Notes: generated by a model not told the origin, from the letters alone. Positions 1 to 6,121 are shown, counted from the stretch's first letter. The stretch is DNA of 10,691 nt from Anaerolineae bacterium (GCA_030622805.1 JAUXFR010000016.1:1-10691), one strand, 5' to 3'. Program-made: numbers and translations.

Positions 1-666
1 ATGATATAAATCTGGCATTTGACGCTCAAATTCAGAAAGCACGCGCTCCACCCGCCAAAAAAACATACCAGAATTCCAATAATGGTCCTTCGATGCAAAC
101 ATTTCCTGGGCCTGTTCCTCGCGTGGTTTCTCCTTAAACTGGAGCACCTGATACGCGGGCTGGTTATCGTATGTTCCGATCTCTTCACCACGCTGGATGT
201 ACCCAAATCCAATTGATGGGAAAGTAGGTTCAACGCCCAGGGTTACAAGGTAGCCATCCGCGGCGACATCATAAGCAGTGAGCAGTAAATTTCGGAAGTG
301 GATTTCGTCCTTAATGTAATGATCCGCAGTGAGTACAGCCATCACTCCCTGTGGATCATTCTTTTGGAGGACGACAGCAGCCAGACCAACCACAGAAGCT
401 GTGCCGCGCGGCATGGGTTCAATAATAAAATTTTTCTGCGGTATCTGTGGGCACTCTGCGCGCAGCATCTTCGCCTGCTCCTGAATGGTCACGATATAGA
501 TTCTTTCAGGTGGAAATACACCTTTCAAACGATCGACTGCCGTAAGGAAGAGCGAACGATGATCAATTAAACGCAACATCTGTTTTGGAGTAGATTTCCT
601 TGAAAGAGGCCAAAGGCGCGTTCCGCCACCACCTGCCATTATGACTGCATAATAGTGATCGTTCAT
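1..666 (-). CDS. manC: mannose-1-phosphate guanylyltransferase (GDP-mannose pyrophosphorylase), 3' part cut by the window edge
   Basis: This gene reads leftward and runs off the window, leaving 222 N-terminal residues with no stop. The enzyme makes GDP-mannose from mannose-1-phosphate and GTP in the cytoplasm, feeding cell-surface polysaccharide and glycan synthesis. The nucleotidyltransferase signature GGGGTRLWPLSRKSTPKQ is at about residues 12-29. TADH (113-116) is the metal/nucleotide site, followed by GFGYI (153-157), FKEKP (177-181) and WNSGMF (197-202), all typical of the ManC/GMP family. Family members are about 350-360 aa in the short form, or about 470 aa when fused to a phosphomannose isomerase domain; which form this is cannot be seen. 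The start is ATG, with AGGA about 5 nt upstream directly after a strong hairpin. It follows dprA by 31 nt and is probably co-transcribed with it, although the two have no obvious functional link. Confidence 0.93.
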   Translation of the reverse strand, partial: MNDHYYAVIMAGGGGTRLWPLSRKSTPKQMLRLIDHRSLFLTAVDRLKGVFPPERIYIVTIQEQAKMLRAECPQIPQKNFIIEPMPRGTASVVGLAAVVLQKNDPQGVMAVLTADHYIKDEIHFRNLLLTAYDVAADGYLVTLGVEPTFPSIGFGYIQRGEEIGTYDNQPAYQVLQFKEKPREEQAQEMFASKDHYWNSGMFFWRVERVLSEFERQMPDLYH

Positions 667-676
667 GATTTTCCTA

Positions 677-715
677 CCGGAGTATCAGGCCTGATGCTCA
701 GGCTTGATACTCCGG
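677..715 (-). repeat. 18-bp inverted repeat (RNA hairpin) spanning the dprA stop codon, before the manC RBS
   Basis: Arms 677-694 and 698-715 are reverse complements at 17 of 18 positions; the exception is a pair that becomes G-U wobble on the plus-strand sequence (688/704). The loop is 3 nt. In the dprA mRNA the first arm encodes the last residues (PEYQA) plus the TGA stop. The second arm ends one base before the TAGGA of the manC ribosome binding site. The part 684-695 is also a perfect 12-bp palindrome. No T-run follows on the minus strand, so this is not a standard intrinsic terminator. It may be an intercistronic stability, processing or translational-control element. Confidence 0.85.
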
Positions 716-1807
716 ACCCTTTTCGTGAACAGCGACATAATGCATGCCACCAACCTGCCGCACCATACCTTTTAATTCCATAATTGTCAGTGTCGCGGAT
801 ACCTGATCTATAGGAAGATCAGTTTTTGTCCGAATTTCATCAACATGCATCGGTTCCAAGTCAAGGATTTCATACAGTCTGGCTTCCGTGGCATCAGCGG
901 GTAACACGGCTTTTGCGGTCTTATGTTCGCTAACCAGCGCCAGATTAAGTGTTTCCAACACATCCTGGACATCCAAGAGCGGAATAGCACCCTGCTGTAT
1001 CTGTATATTGGCACCGACGCTTTGGGGTGCATAGATATTACCTGGTACAGCGAAAACATCCCTGCCCTGCTCGGCTGCAAATGCAGCAGTGATCAAAGCA
1101 CCACTTTGTCGACCCGCTTCAATTACGACCACAGATTTTGAGAGTCCTGATATAATCCGGTTTCTTGGAGGGAAATTTACACCCTCGGGTGGAGTACCTG
1201 GTGGATAATTACTGATGATGGCGCCATTGGCGGTGATCTGACTGGCGAGCTGGCGGTGTTCTGGAGGATAGATACGATCTACGCCGCTGCCCAGAACAGC
1301 TATAGTGCGACCACCTGCTTCCAGGGCAGCACGATGAGCCACAGCATCAATCCCACGAGCGAGACCGCTGATGATCGTTATTCCGTTGCTTGCGAGACCA
1401 AAAGCAACCTCTTGGGCAACCTGCTTTCCGTACGAAGTCATTCTACGGGTACCCACGACCGCTACTGCCCAGCTATCATCATCAATCAGGGTTCCTCTTA
1501 TATACAATACAGGCGGGGGATTGTCAATCTCATGCAATCTTCTTGGATACCTATCGTCTTCCCATGTATACACACAAATGCCCTGTTTATTTATCTTCTC
1601 CCAAACTGCATCCAGCGTTCCTTGGTTTCGCAGTTCCATCAATGAGTCGATGAGTTTGGAACTTAATCCTGCCTGAGTCAAATCATCAGCAGAAGCATCC
1701 CATGCAGTTTGCGCTTCACCAAAATAATCCAGCAACGCGCGCATACGCACAGATCCAATTCCTTTAACCATATCAAGACCTACCCAGTACTTCTTTGACT
1801 CTGTCAT
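698..1807 (-). CDS. dprA: DNA-processing protein DprA (DNA protecting protein, Smf family)
   Basis: The 369-aa protein has the standard three-part DprA layout. Residues about 10-60 form an N-terminal helix-hairpin-helix region (VKGIGSVRMRALL). About 85-290 form the Rossmann-like DprA domain, with VAVVGTRRMTSYG (115-127), SGLARGIDAVAH (147-158), VLGSGVDRIYPPEH (171-184), FPPRNRIISGLS (212-223), EAGRQSGALITA (230-241) and FAVPGN (252-257). About 305-365 form a C-terminal winged-helix domain. DprA binds incoming single-stranded DNA and loads RecA on it during natural transformation; it is also widespread in bacteria not known to be competent. The start is ATG, with AGGG about 7 nt upstream. It lies 138 nt after rimM and 31 nt before manC. 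The last codons form one arm of a strong hairpin. recA is about 4 kb away on the other strand and is separately transcribed. Confidence 0.97.
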   Translation of the reverse strand: MTESKKYWVGLDMVKGIGSVRMRALLDYFGEAQTAWDASADDLTQAGLSSKLIDSLMELRNQGTLDAVWEKINKQGICVYTWEDDRYPRRLHEIDNPPPVLYIRGTLIDDDSWAVAVVGTRRMTSYGKQVAQEVAFGLASNGITIISGLARGIDAVAHRAALEAGGRTIAVLGSGVDRIYPPEHRQLASQITANGAIISNYPPGTPPEGVNFPPRNRIISGLSKSVVVIEAGRQSGALITAAFAAEQGRDVFAVPGNIYAPQSVGANIQIQQGAIPLLDVQDVLETLNLALVSEHKTAKAVLPADATEARLYEILDLEPMHVDEIRTKTDLPIDQVSATLTIMELKGMVRQVGGMHYVAVHEKGPEYQA

Positions 1808-1945
1808 ATCGTAACCCTGACACGCAATAATATTAATTCAAATCCCGTTCGAATTCCAAATCATGTATCACTAAGAACAATTTCGGGAGCTATTAACCGC
1901 AAGAAACTGCAACTGAGAAATTATCCTTCAAAATTGTAATCGAAA
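1808..1945. other. rimM-dprA intergenic gap, no gene
   Basis: This AT-rich 138-nt spacer holds the dprA Shine-Dalgarno region and the weak promoter candidate described separately. I see no stem followed by a T-run that would end the rimM transcript, and no small ORF worth calling. In many bacteria rimM is followed directly by trmD and rplS; neither is present here. Confidence 0.6.
1830..1859 (-). promoter_or_regulatory. weak candidate sigma-70-type promoter for dprA
   Basis: Within the 138-nt rimM-dprA gap the minus strand reads TTGGAA (1859-1854), an 18-bp spacer, and TAATAT (1835-1830). This is followed about 7 nt later by a plausible start near 1823 and then the dprA Shine-Dalgarno sequence. 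TATTAT overlaps at 1832-1827 as an alternative -10. Both hexamers are imperfect, and the region is AT-rich, where such matches are common. The gap is the largest within the minus-strand cluster, which fits a fresh promoter. Confidence 0.3.
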
Positions 1946-2509
1946 TTACTCGGGTATCAATCCTGGTAATAAGTGTACAACCATTTCTTTTCGATCAAGA
2001 TCTACATTTAACATAACCGAATCAATCGCAGGCAGCAGGATGTCTGCGCCTGCATCTGATCTGACAATATACACATCATTGGAACCGGTTTGTAAGATAT
2101 CAGCAAGAACACCGAGCATCTGACCTTGATCTGTTATCACCTGCAGACCCAACAATTGGTGATGGTAATACTCTCCATCGGGTAATTCTGGACGATCATC
2201 CGCAAACACGCATAGCATCTGGTTGCGGTATGCACCAGCCTGAACCGGGTCCGTAATTCCCTCAAAGGATAATAGCAGACCTTTATGGTGTGGGCGGCTG
2301 GTTTTTATATACATGGTACTCCGATTCTCTCCCACATAAAGCAGCATACCAGGCACTATGCGCTCTGGAAAATCCGTCAAAATCTCGACCAGAACCTCAC
2401 CACTCAGTCCATGAGGGCGACGAATCCTCCCAACTGCTATAAATACAGGCTCGCCTGTTTGCGGCGAGCCTGCGTTATGCTCGGACCGTCTGCCCCTGTG
2501 TGCCGTCAT
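1946..2509 (-). CDS. rimM: ribosome maturation factor RimM (16S rRNA processing protein)
   Basis: RimM binds ribosomal protein S19 and helps mature the head of the 30S subunit. The 187-aa protein has the N-terminal RimM barrel at about 22-105, beginning with FIAVGRIRRPHGLSGEV (23-39) and TDFPER (45-50). The PRC-type barrel follows at about 112-185, with GEYYHHQLLGLQV (112-124), TGSNDVYIV (141-149) and LLPAIDSVM (158-166). About 20 extra residues precede the first conserved strand. The ATG start is kept because it overlaps the khpA TGA stop as ATGA, a typical translational-coupling arrangement, and because no usable ATG, GTG or TTG occurs between it and the conserved core. The codons for this extension (about 13-22) form a perfect 10-bp hairpin. 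It is the fourth gene of the ffh-rpsP-khpA-rimM operon. Confidence 0.97.
   Translation of the reverse strand: MTAHRGRRSEHNAGSPQTGEPVFIAVGRIRRPHGLSGEVLVEILTDFPERIVPGMLLYVGENRSTMYIKTSRPHHKGLLLSFEGITDPVQAGAYRNQMLCVFADDRPELPDGEYYHHQLLGLQVITDQGQMLGVLADILQTGSNDVYIVRSDAGADILLPAIDSVMLNVDLDRKEMVVHLLPGLIPE
2446..2472 (-). repeat. perfect 10-bp inverted repeat inside the 5' coding part of rimM
   Basis: Arms 2446-2455 (CAGGCTCGCC) and 2463-2472 (GGCGAGCCTG) are exact reverse complements separated by 7 nt. They lie at about nucleotides +38 to +64 of the rimM reading frame, in codons for the non-conserved N-terminal extension. The GC-rich stem should fold well in mRNA. It has no following T-run, so termination is unlikely. 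A role in translation pacing or mRNA stability is possible but inferred. Confidence 0.75.
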
Positions 2510-2742
2510 TGGGGATCAACGATATTAAGCGTGGCTCGTTTTCCCTCTTGGGCAGCGGCAACGCGCAGCAACTGGCGCATGGCATTTGCCACACGACCAC
2601 CTTTACCAATCACACGCCCCATATCCTCTTGGGCTACACCCAACCGCAATATCACCTGGGTACCACGCCGCTGCTCCGTAACTTTGACTTGAGTTGGATC
2701 ATCAACGAGAGATGTTGCAATAAACTCAATAATTTCTTTCAT
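2506..2742 (-). CDS. khpA: KH-domain RNA-binding protein KhpA (YlqC family)
   Basis: This 78-aa single KH-domain protein has the RNA-binding GxxG loop in VIGKGGRVANAMRQLL (residues about 44-59), preceded by the MKEIIEFIATSLVDDP opening typical of the family. KhpA acts with KhpB as a small global RNA chaperone in Gram-positive bacteria and is regularly encoded between rpsP and rimM, as here. I chose the ATG at 2742. An in-frame ATG three codons earlier (2751) sits directly on the AGG, too close for ribosome binding, whereas the chosen start has AGGA about 8 nt upstream and matches the family N-terminus. The TGA stop overlaps the rimM ATG by 4 nt. It lies 32 nt after rpsP. The cellular role is taken from the family. 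Confidence 0.95.
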   Translation of the reverse strand: MKEIIEFIATSLVDDPTQVKVTEQRRGTQVILRLGVAQEDMGRVIGKGGRVANAMRQLLRVAAAQEGKRATLNIVDPQ

Positions 2743-2774
2743 TACTATCATCCTGAGAAAATCGATCTCATAAA

Positions 2775-3197
2775 TCAGTCTTCAATCTCTGGTTCAGGCT
2801 GTTCTACAATTGGCTGGTCCTCTTCAGATTGTTTTGATTTATCAGAACCCTGAGTAACTTGTGTAGTTTTTGGATTGATATTTCTGGCTGCTTCTGCAGC
2901 TTTCGACTCTTCAAGTAAGGTTTCTATATCTTCACCCTGCTTATAACGCTCGTAACGGTCCAAAGCTCCAGCAGACCGCATCACTTTCTCTGCTGAATCG
3001 CTCAACTGAGCACCCTTCTGTATCCAATCAAAAATACGATCCTCCTTCAATTGGATTGTTGCCGGTTCTGTGCGAGGGTTATAGAAGCCTAAAATTTCAA
3101 TGAAACGCCCATCACGTGGTGCTTCCTTATCTGCAGCCACCAGCCTGTAGCTGGGCTGACCCCTGGCACCTGTGCGGCGAAAACGAATACGTACCAT
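2775..3197 (-). CDS. rpsP: 30S ribosomal protein bS16 with an extended acidic C-terminal tail
   Basis: bS16 is an assembly protein that binds 16S rRNA in the body of the small subunit. Residues 1-80 match the family closely: MVRIRFRRTGARGQPSYRLVAAD at 1-23, APRDGRFIEILGFYNPRT at 26-43, and DRIFDWIQKGAQLSDS at 53-68. The usual length is about 80-90 aa; here the protein is 140 aa. The extra part, from about residue 95, is low in complexity and rich in Glu, Gln, Lys, Ala and Ser, ending in an acidic EQPEPEIED; it is probably disordered. The start is ATG after an excellent AAAGGAGATAT ribosome binding site within the 26-nt gap from ffh. Second gene of the ffh operon. Confidence 0.98.
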   Translation of the reverse strand: MVRIRFRRTGARGQPSYRLVAADKEAPRDGRFIEILGFYNPRTEPATIQLKEDRIFDWIQKGAQLSDSAEKVMRSAGALDRYERYKQGEDIETLLEESKAAEAARNINPKTTQVTQGSDKSKQSEEDQPIVEQPEPEIED

Positions 3198-3223
3198 AAT
3201 TTATATCTCCTTTATTTATTTTA

Positions 3224-4546
3224 CTATCCAAACATCCGCGGAATCCCGCGCTTGCCAGACTTGTTAATCATTTTAAAAAGCTTTTTTGCCTCTCGGAACT
3301 GTTTCATCAAGCGGTTGACATCTTGAACCCGTGTTCCCGAGCCAGTGGCGATCCGCCGGCGCCTGGAAGCGTTTAATACTTCAGGTCGGCGGCGTTCATC
3401 GAGCGTCATGGAATGTATGATCGCTTCGGTCTTCTTCAACTGGTGTTCTGCGTCTTGAGGTGATATTTGTTGAGACATCTGCTTCATACCACCCGGCATC
3501 ATATCTAGCAACTGCCCAAGAGGACCCATTTTTTTTAGCTGGCTGAGCTGATCGGAGAAATCCTGCAGGGTAAACTCACCTGCCATCAAGCGTTCAGCCT
3601 GTTCGCGTGCAGACTGCTCATCATATGCAGATTCTGCTCGCTCGATTAAGCCTAGAAGATCTCCCATACCCAGGATGCGACTGGAAAGGCGAGTCGGGTC
3701 ATAGACTTCCAAGGCATCCATAGATTCACCGGTACCCAGGAACTTGATCGGCACGCCTGTAACCGAGCGGATTGAGATCGCCGCGCCACCACGCGCATCA
3801 CCATCCAACTTCGTCAGGATCAGGCCGGTAAGCGGGATCACTTCCCGGAAACCATTAGCAATATTCACGGCTTCCTGACCAATCATCGCATCCGTGACCA
3901 GCAAAACCTCGACCGGTTTGACACTTTCCTTGATGTTTCGCAGCTCCTGCATCAATTCGTCATCCAATTGTGAGCGACCCGCTGTGTCCAGAATAACTAC
4001 CGAGAAGCCACCCTTACGGGCATGATCTATGGCATGTTCAGCCAACCTTGGCGGAGCTACATCGGGTTCAAAGAAAACCGGAACATCCAATTGCTCACCG
4101 AGTGTCTCGAGCTGGGTTACCGCAGCGGGTCGATATGGATCTGCAGCGACCATCAGCACACGCTCGCCTTGAGATCGCAGGTGGCGAGCAATTTTCCCAG
4201 TGATTGTAGTCTTGCCAGAGCCCTGCAATCCGATCAGCATCAACGCCCGTGGTCGAGGACCGGTCAAATTCAGGCGTTCTGGTTCTCCGAGTGTTGTGAT
4301 GAGTTCCTCATTTACAATTTTGACAACCTGCTGTCCCGGATTCAGCGCTTTAGACACCTCATATCCGACCGCGCGTTCCCTCACCCGGCTTACAAAATCC
4401 TTCACAACGCCGTAGTTTACATCCGCTTCCAGTAAAGCCAGACGGACTTCGCGCATAGCCGCGTCTACATCAGCCTCAGATAACTTGCCGCGACGCCGCA
4501 GGTTGTCGAAAACTTCATTTAGTCTTCCGGTGAGATTCTCAAACAC
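3224..4546 (-). CDS. ffh: signal recognition particle protein Ffh (SRP54 GTPase)
   Basis: Ffh binds signal sequences emerging from the ribosome and, with SRP RNA and FtsY, delivers nascent membrane proteins to the translocon. Counting from the GTG, the N domain is about 1-85. The G domain has GLQGSGKTT (G1, about 106-114), ADPYRPAA (about 135-142), DTAGR (G3, about 187-191), TKLDGDARGG (G4, about 245-254) and GTGE (about 271-274). The methionine-rich M domain (about 320-435) carries MGPLGQLLDMMPGGM and the RNA-binding SRRRRIATGSGT. I chose the GTG at 4546 because it yields MFENLTGRL, the usual Ffh beginning. A TTG at 4564 would add six unusual residues. Neither start has a Shine-Dalgarno sequence; the promoter position suggests leaderless translation from the GTG. 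First gene of the ffh-rpsP-khpA-rimM operon, divergent from degV. Confidence 0.97.
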   Translation of the reverse strand: MFENLTGRLNEVFDNLRRRGKLSEADVDAAMREVRLALLEADVNYGVVKDFVSRVRERAVGYEVSKALNPGQQVVKIVNEELITTLGEPERLNLTGPRPRALMLIGLQGSGKTTITGKIARHLRSQGERVLMVAADPYRPAAVTQLETLGEQLDVPVFFEPDVAPPRLAEHAIDHARKGGFSVVILDTAGRSQLDDELMQELRNIKESVKPVEVLLVTDAMIGQEAVNIANGFREVIPLTGLILTKLDGDARGGAAISIRSVTGVPIKFLGTGESMDALEVYDPTRLSSRILGMGDLLGLIERAESAYDEQSAREQAERLMAGEFTLQDFSDQLSQLKKMGPLGQLLDMMPGGMKQMSQQISPQDAEHQLKKTEAIIHSMTLDERRRPEVLNASRRRRIATGSGTRVQDVNRLMKQFREAKKLFKMINKSGKRGIPRMFG

Positions 4547-4554
4547 AGCACTGC

Positions 4555-4583
4555 ATTTTAACAAGGAAGACTATTATGGTCAA
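4555..4583 (-). promoter_or_regulatory. sigma-70-type promoter of ffh, predicted to give a leaderless mRNA
   Basis: The minus strand reads TTGACC (4583-4578), a 17-bp spacer, then TAAAAT (4560-4555). This is five of six matches to each consensus hexamer at optimal spacing. The GTG that gives the canonical Ffh N-terminus starts 9 nt after the last base of the -10 (8 nt between), so transcription should begin at or within a couple of bases of the start codon. Confidence 0.65.
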
Positions 4584-4633
4584 GGGAAACAAATTTCAAC
4601 ATATAACAAAGAAAAATGCGTAACTTCTCTTTG

Positions 4634-4648
4634 AGATAAGGGTTATCT
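4634..4648. promoter_or_regulatory. small palindrome in the ffh-degV divergent region
   Basis: AGATAA-GGG-TTATCT is a perfect 6-bp inverted repeat with a 3-nt centre, between the two divergent transcription units. It could be a regulator binding site or a chance palindrome. No partner regulator is encoded nearby. Confidence 0.25.
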
Positions 4649-4660
4649 TGAATGGCAAAA

Positions 4661-4688
4661 TTGTTTTTTTCAACATGGTGCTCAAAAT
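4661..4688 (+). promoter_or_regulatory. weak candidate promoter of degV
   Basis: TTGTTT (4661-4666), a 16-bp spacer and CAAAAT (4683-4688) lie about 27 nt before the degV ATG, leaving room for the AAGGAG ribosome binding site. The match is modest and the region is rich in T and A runs. An alternative is TTGAAT further upstream with a poor -10. Confidence 0.3.
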
Positions 4689-4715
4689 AACTTGTAGATT
4701 TTTAAGGAGATTAAT

Positions 4716-5564
4716 ATGTCAGAAGTAGCCATTATCACAGACAGCACGGCCTATATCCCCGATGATATTGTTAAACAATCTCAAATATCAGTTGTTCCTC
4801 TAGTGTTAATATGGGGTGAGGAAGAATTTCTAGATGGAATAGACATCGAACCAGATGAATTTTACGCGCGCCTGCAAAACGCAAAAATCATGCCCTCTAC
4901 ATCACAGGTTACGCCGCAATCGTTCATTGACACGTACACCAGGCTGAACGAGCAGGGGAAACAAATATTGGCAGTTTTAATTTCAGATAAGCTTTCTGGA
5001 ACCATTGCATCCGCAATACAGGCGAAAAAGACGCTGCCTGAGGTTACTGTTGAAATCGTTGATTCAAATACAACTTCCATGGCACTGGGTTACCAGGCAA
5101 TAATGGCAGCCCGTGCAGCGGCTGATGGCGCTTCTCTCAGCGAGTGCGTTGCAGTTGCTGAAGAGGCTAAGAAAAAAACAGGCGTGGTTTTTGCTGTAGA
5201 CACACTGGAATTCCTTCATCGTGGAGGTCGTATCGGTAGCGGCAGCCGTTTTCTTGGAACTGCGTTGAAACTCAAACCGATCCTGGAAGTCGCTAATGGA
5301 AGGGTAGAAGCAGTTGAACGAGTGCGGACGCGCAGAAAATCCCTAGAACGCCTGGTAGACCTGATAGAAGAACGTATCGACGGAAGGACACCCGTACACC
5401 TGGCGTCTCTCAATGCGAACGCAGCCGATGATGCCCAAGAATGCCTCGAAATCGCAAAGGAAAGATTCAACTCGATCGAATCTATTTCATCAACTGTCAG
5501 CCCCGTAATTGGGACTCACACAGGACCAGGAACCGTCGGACTGGCTTACCTGGCAGGCATGTAG
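4716..5564 (+). CDS. DegV family protein (fatty-acid-binding, FakB-like)
   Basis: DegV/FakB proteins hold a fatty acid in a deep pocket; in characterised Firmicutes a FakB presents it to the kinase FakA to make acyl-phosphate for phospholipid synthesis. The 282-aa protein is full length. It begins VAIITDSTAYIP (4-15), has the signature MPSTSQVTP (59-67), DSNTTSMALG (116-125), TLEFLHRGGRIG (163-174) and the C-terminal IGTHTGPGTVGLAYLAGM (265-282). The THTGPG segment and the PSTSQ segment are the usual lipid head-group region. The start is ATG with a strong AAGGAG about 7 nt upstream. No FakA-type kinase is visible in the window, so the partner must be elsewhere or the role may differ. The next gene begins 3 nt after the stop in the same frame. 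Confidence 0.93.
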   Translation: MSEVAIITDSTAYIPDDIVKQSQISVVPLVLIWGEEEFLDGIDIEPDEFYARLQNAKIMPSTSQVTPQSFIDTYTRLNEQGKQILAVLISDKLSGTIASAIQAKKTLPEVTVEIVDSNTTSMALGYQAIMAARAAADGASLSECVAVAEEAKKKTGVVFAVDTLEFLHRGGRIGSGSRFLGTALKLKPILEVANGRVEAVERVRTRRKSLERLVDLIEERIDGRTPVHLASLNANAADDAQECLEIAKERFNSIESISSTVSPVIGTHTGPGTVGLAYLAGM

Positions 5565-5567
5565 TTC

Positions 5568-5960
5568 TTGGATATATTTTTCCAGGATCCGACTGAAATC
5601 CCCCTGCCACCAGAAAAGGTGCAAATTCGTGAATTAAGTGTCGATCCATATCCGGATGTGCAGCGATTGCGCGTCTATCTGGAAGTCGATCCATTTCAGA
5701 GATCCCCCAACCTGGATCTGATCATCAGCAACCCACTTGAGCGCGAAGCAGCCCGTGTGAACATTATCGGAAGTGTGACAAGAAAGATGGAATTTACAGT
5801 GCACCTGAGGCTTCCTGCATCAGAAGGTGATTACACACTCCGGGCATTCTTATACTATGTTGATCAGGAATTCGATGAAGTCAACCCAGAGACTCTATTG
5901 AAAGATCCAATAATAGTGGACCAAGCTTCCATTGAATTCTCTTTGCCGGTATCCGAATAA
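5568..5960 (+). CDS. conserved-looking hypothetical protein, probable beta-sandwich, TTG start
   Basis: I do not recognise a named family for this 130-aa protein. It has no signal peptide, no membrane segment and no catalytic motif. The sequence alternates hydrophobic and polar residues in short strands (RLRVYLEVDPF, LDLIISNP, RVNIIGSV, MEFTVHLRLP, YTLRAFLYYVD), suggesting an immunoglobulin-like all-beta fold. The opening FFQDPTEIPLPPEKVQIREL looks like a conserved, proline-rich lead strand. The start must be TTG at 5568 or an internal codon, because the degV TAG lies in the same frame two codons earlier. There is no clear independent ribosome binding site, so translation is probably coupled to degV. 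Being tightly attached to degV hints at a related role, but that is only association. Confidence 0.8.
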   Translation: MDIFFQDPTEIPLPPEKVQIRELSVDPYPDVQRLRVYLEVDPFQRSPNLDLIISNPLEREAARVNIIGSVTRKMEFTVHLRLPASEGDYTLRAFLYYVDQEFDEVNPETLLKDPIIVDQASIEFSLPVSE

Positions 5961-6004
5961 TCAACCATCAATTGGAGAAACACGAATAGAAATTCCGCAC
6001 ACCC

Positions 6005-6032
6005 TTGACAAATAGAACACATGTGCTACACT
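6005..6032 (+). promoter_or_regulatory. recA promoter
   Basis: A perfect -35 TTGACA (6005-6010), a 16-bp spacer and TACACT (6027-6032; four of six) lie about 117 nt before the recA ATG. The predicted start is near 6039-6040. This gives a leader of about 110 nt. Confidence 0.65.
6013..6028. promoter_or_regulatory. LexA (SOS) box-like palindrome in the recA promoter
   Basis: TAGAACACATGTGCTA matches its own reverse complement at 12 of 16 positions and has the GAAC-N4-GTnC layout of the LexA boxes known from Gram-positive bacteria (GAAC-N4-GTTC type), with one mismatch in the right half. It fills the spacer between -35 and -10 and overlaps the -10 by two bases, an ideal place for repression. 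That recA is SOS-controlled is well established in many phyla; the actual LexA of this organism is not in the window. Confidence 0.55.
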
Positions 6033-6099
6033 AGTAAGCGCATAACCGGATGTTAAATATTCCGATTCGCTCTTAATTGGGTGTGTTCAATATTCCATT

Positions 6100-6121
6100 A
6101 AGTTCACGCAGGTTTGAACTT
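6100..6121 (+). repeat. hairpin in the recA 5' leader
   Basis: AAGTTCA (6100-6106) and TGAACTT (6115-6121) form a perfect 7-bp stem with an 8-nt loop, ending about 14 nt before the AGGAG of recA. It is AT-rich and modest in stability. No T-run follows. It may be incidental. Confidence 0.4.

Noticed and set aside
677..715. Hairpin between dprA and manC as a Rho-independent terminator
   Set aside because: The minus strand continues with TAGGAAAATC and the manC start; there is no T-run after the stem. On the plus strand a short T4 follows, but no plus-strand gene ends there.
1256..1676. Plus-strand ORFs of 87-129 aa opposite dprA
   Set aside because: They are antisense shadows of a strongly conserved dprA and resemble no protein; several overlap each other in different frames. 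The other antisense ORFs over ffh, recA, ahcY, adoK and mtnA were dismissed for the same reason.
1866..1886. SOS half-site (AGAAC) upstream of dprA
   Set aside because: Only one half resembles the recA box; the second half at the required spacing is absent.
4542..4559. Tiny upstream ORF (ATG at 4557, five codons, MQCCV) overlapping the ffh start
   Set aside because: Its ATG overlaps the -10 hexamer of the proposed promoter, so it would not be on the transcript, and it has no ribosome binding site.
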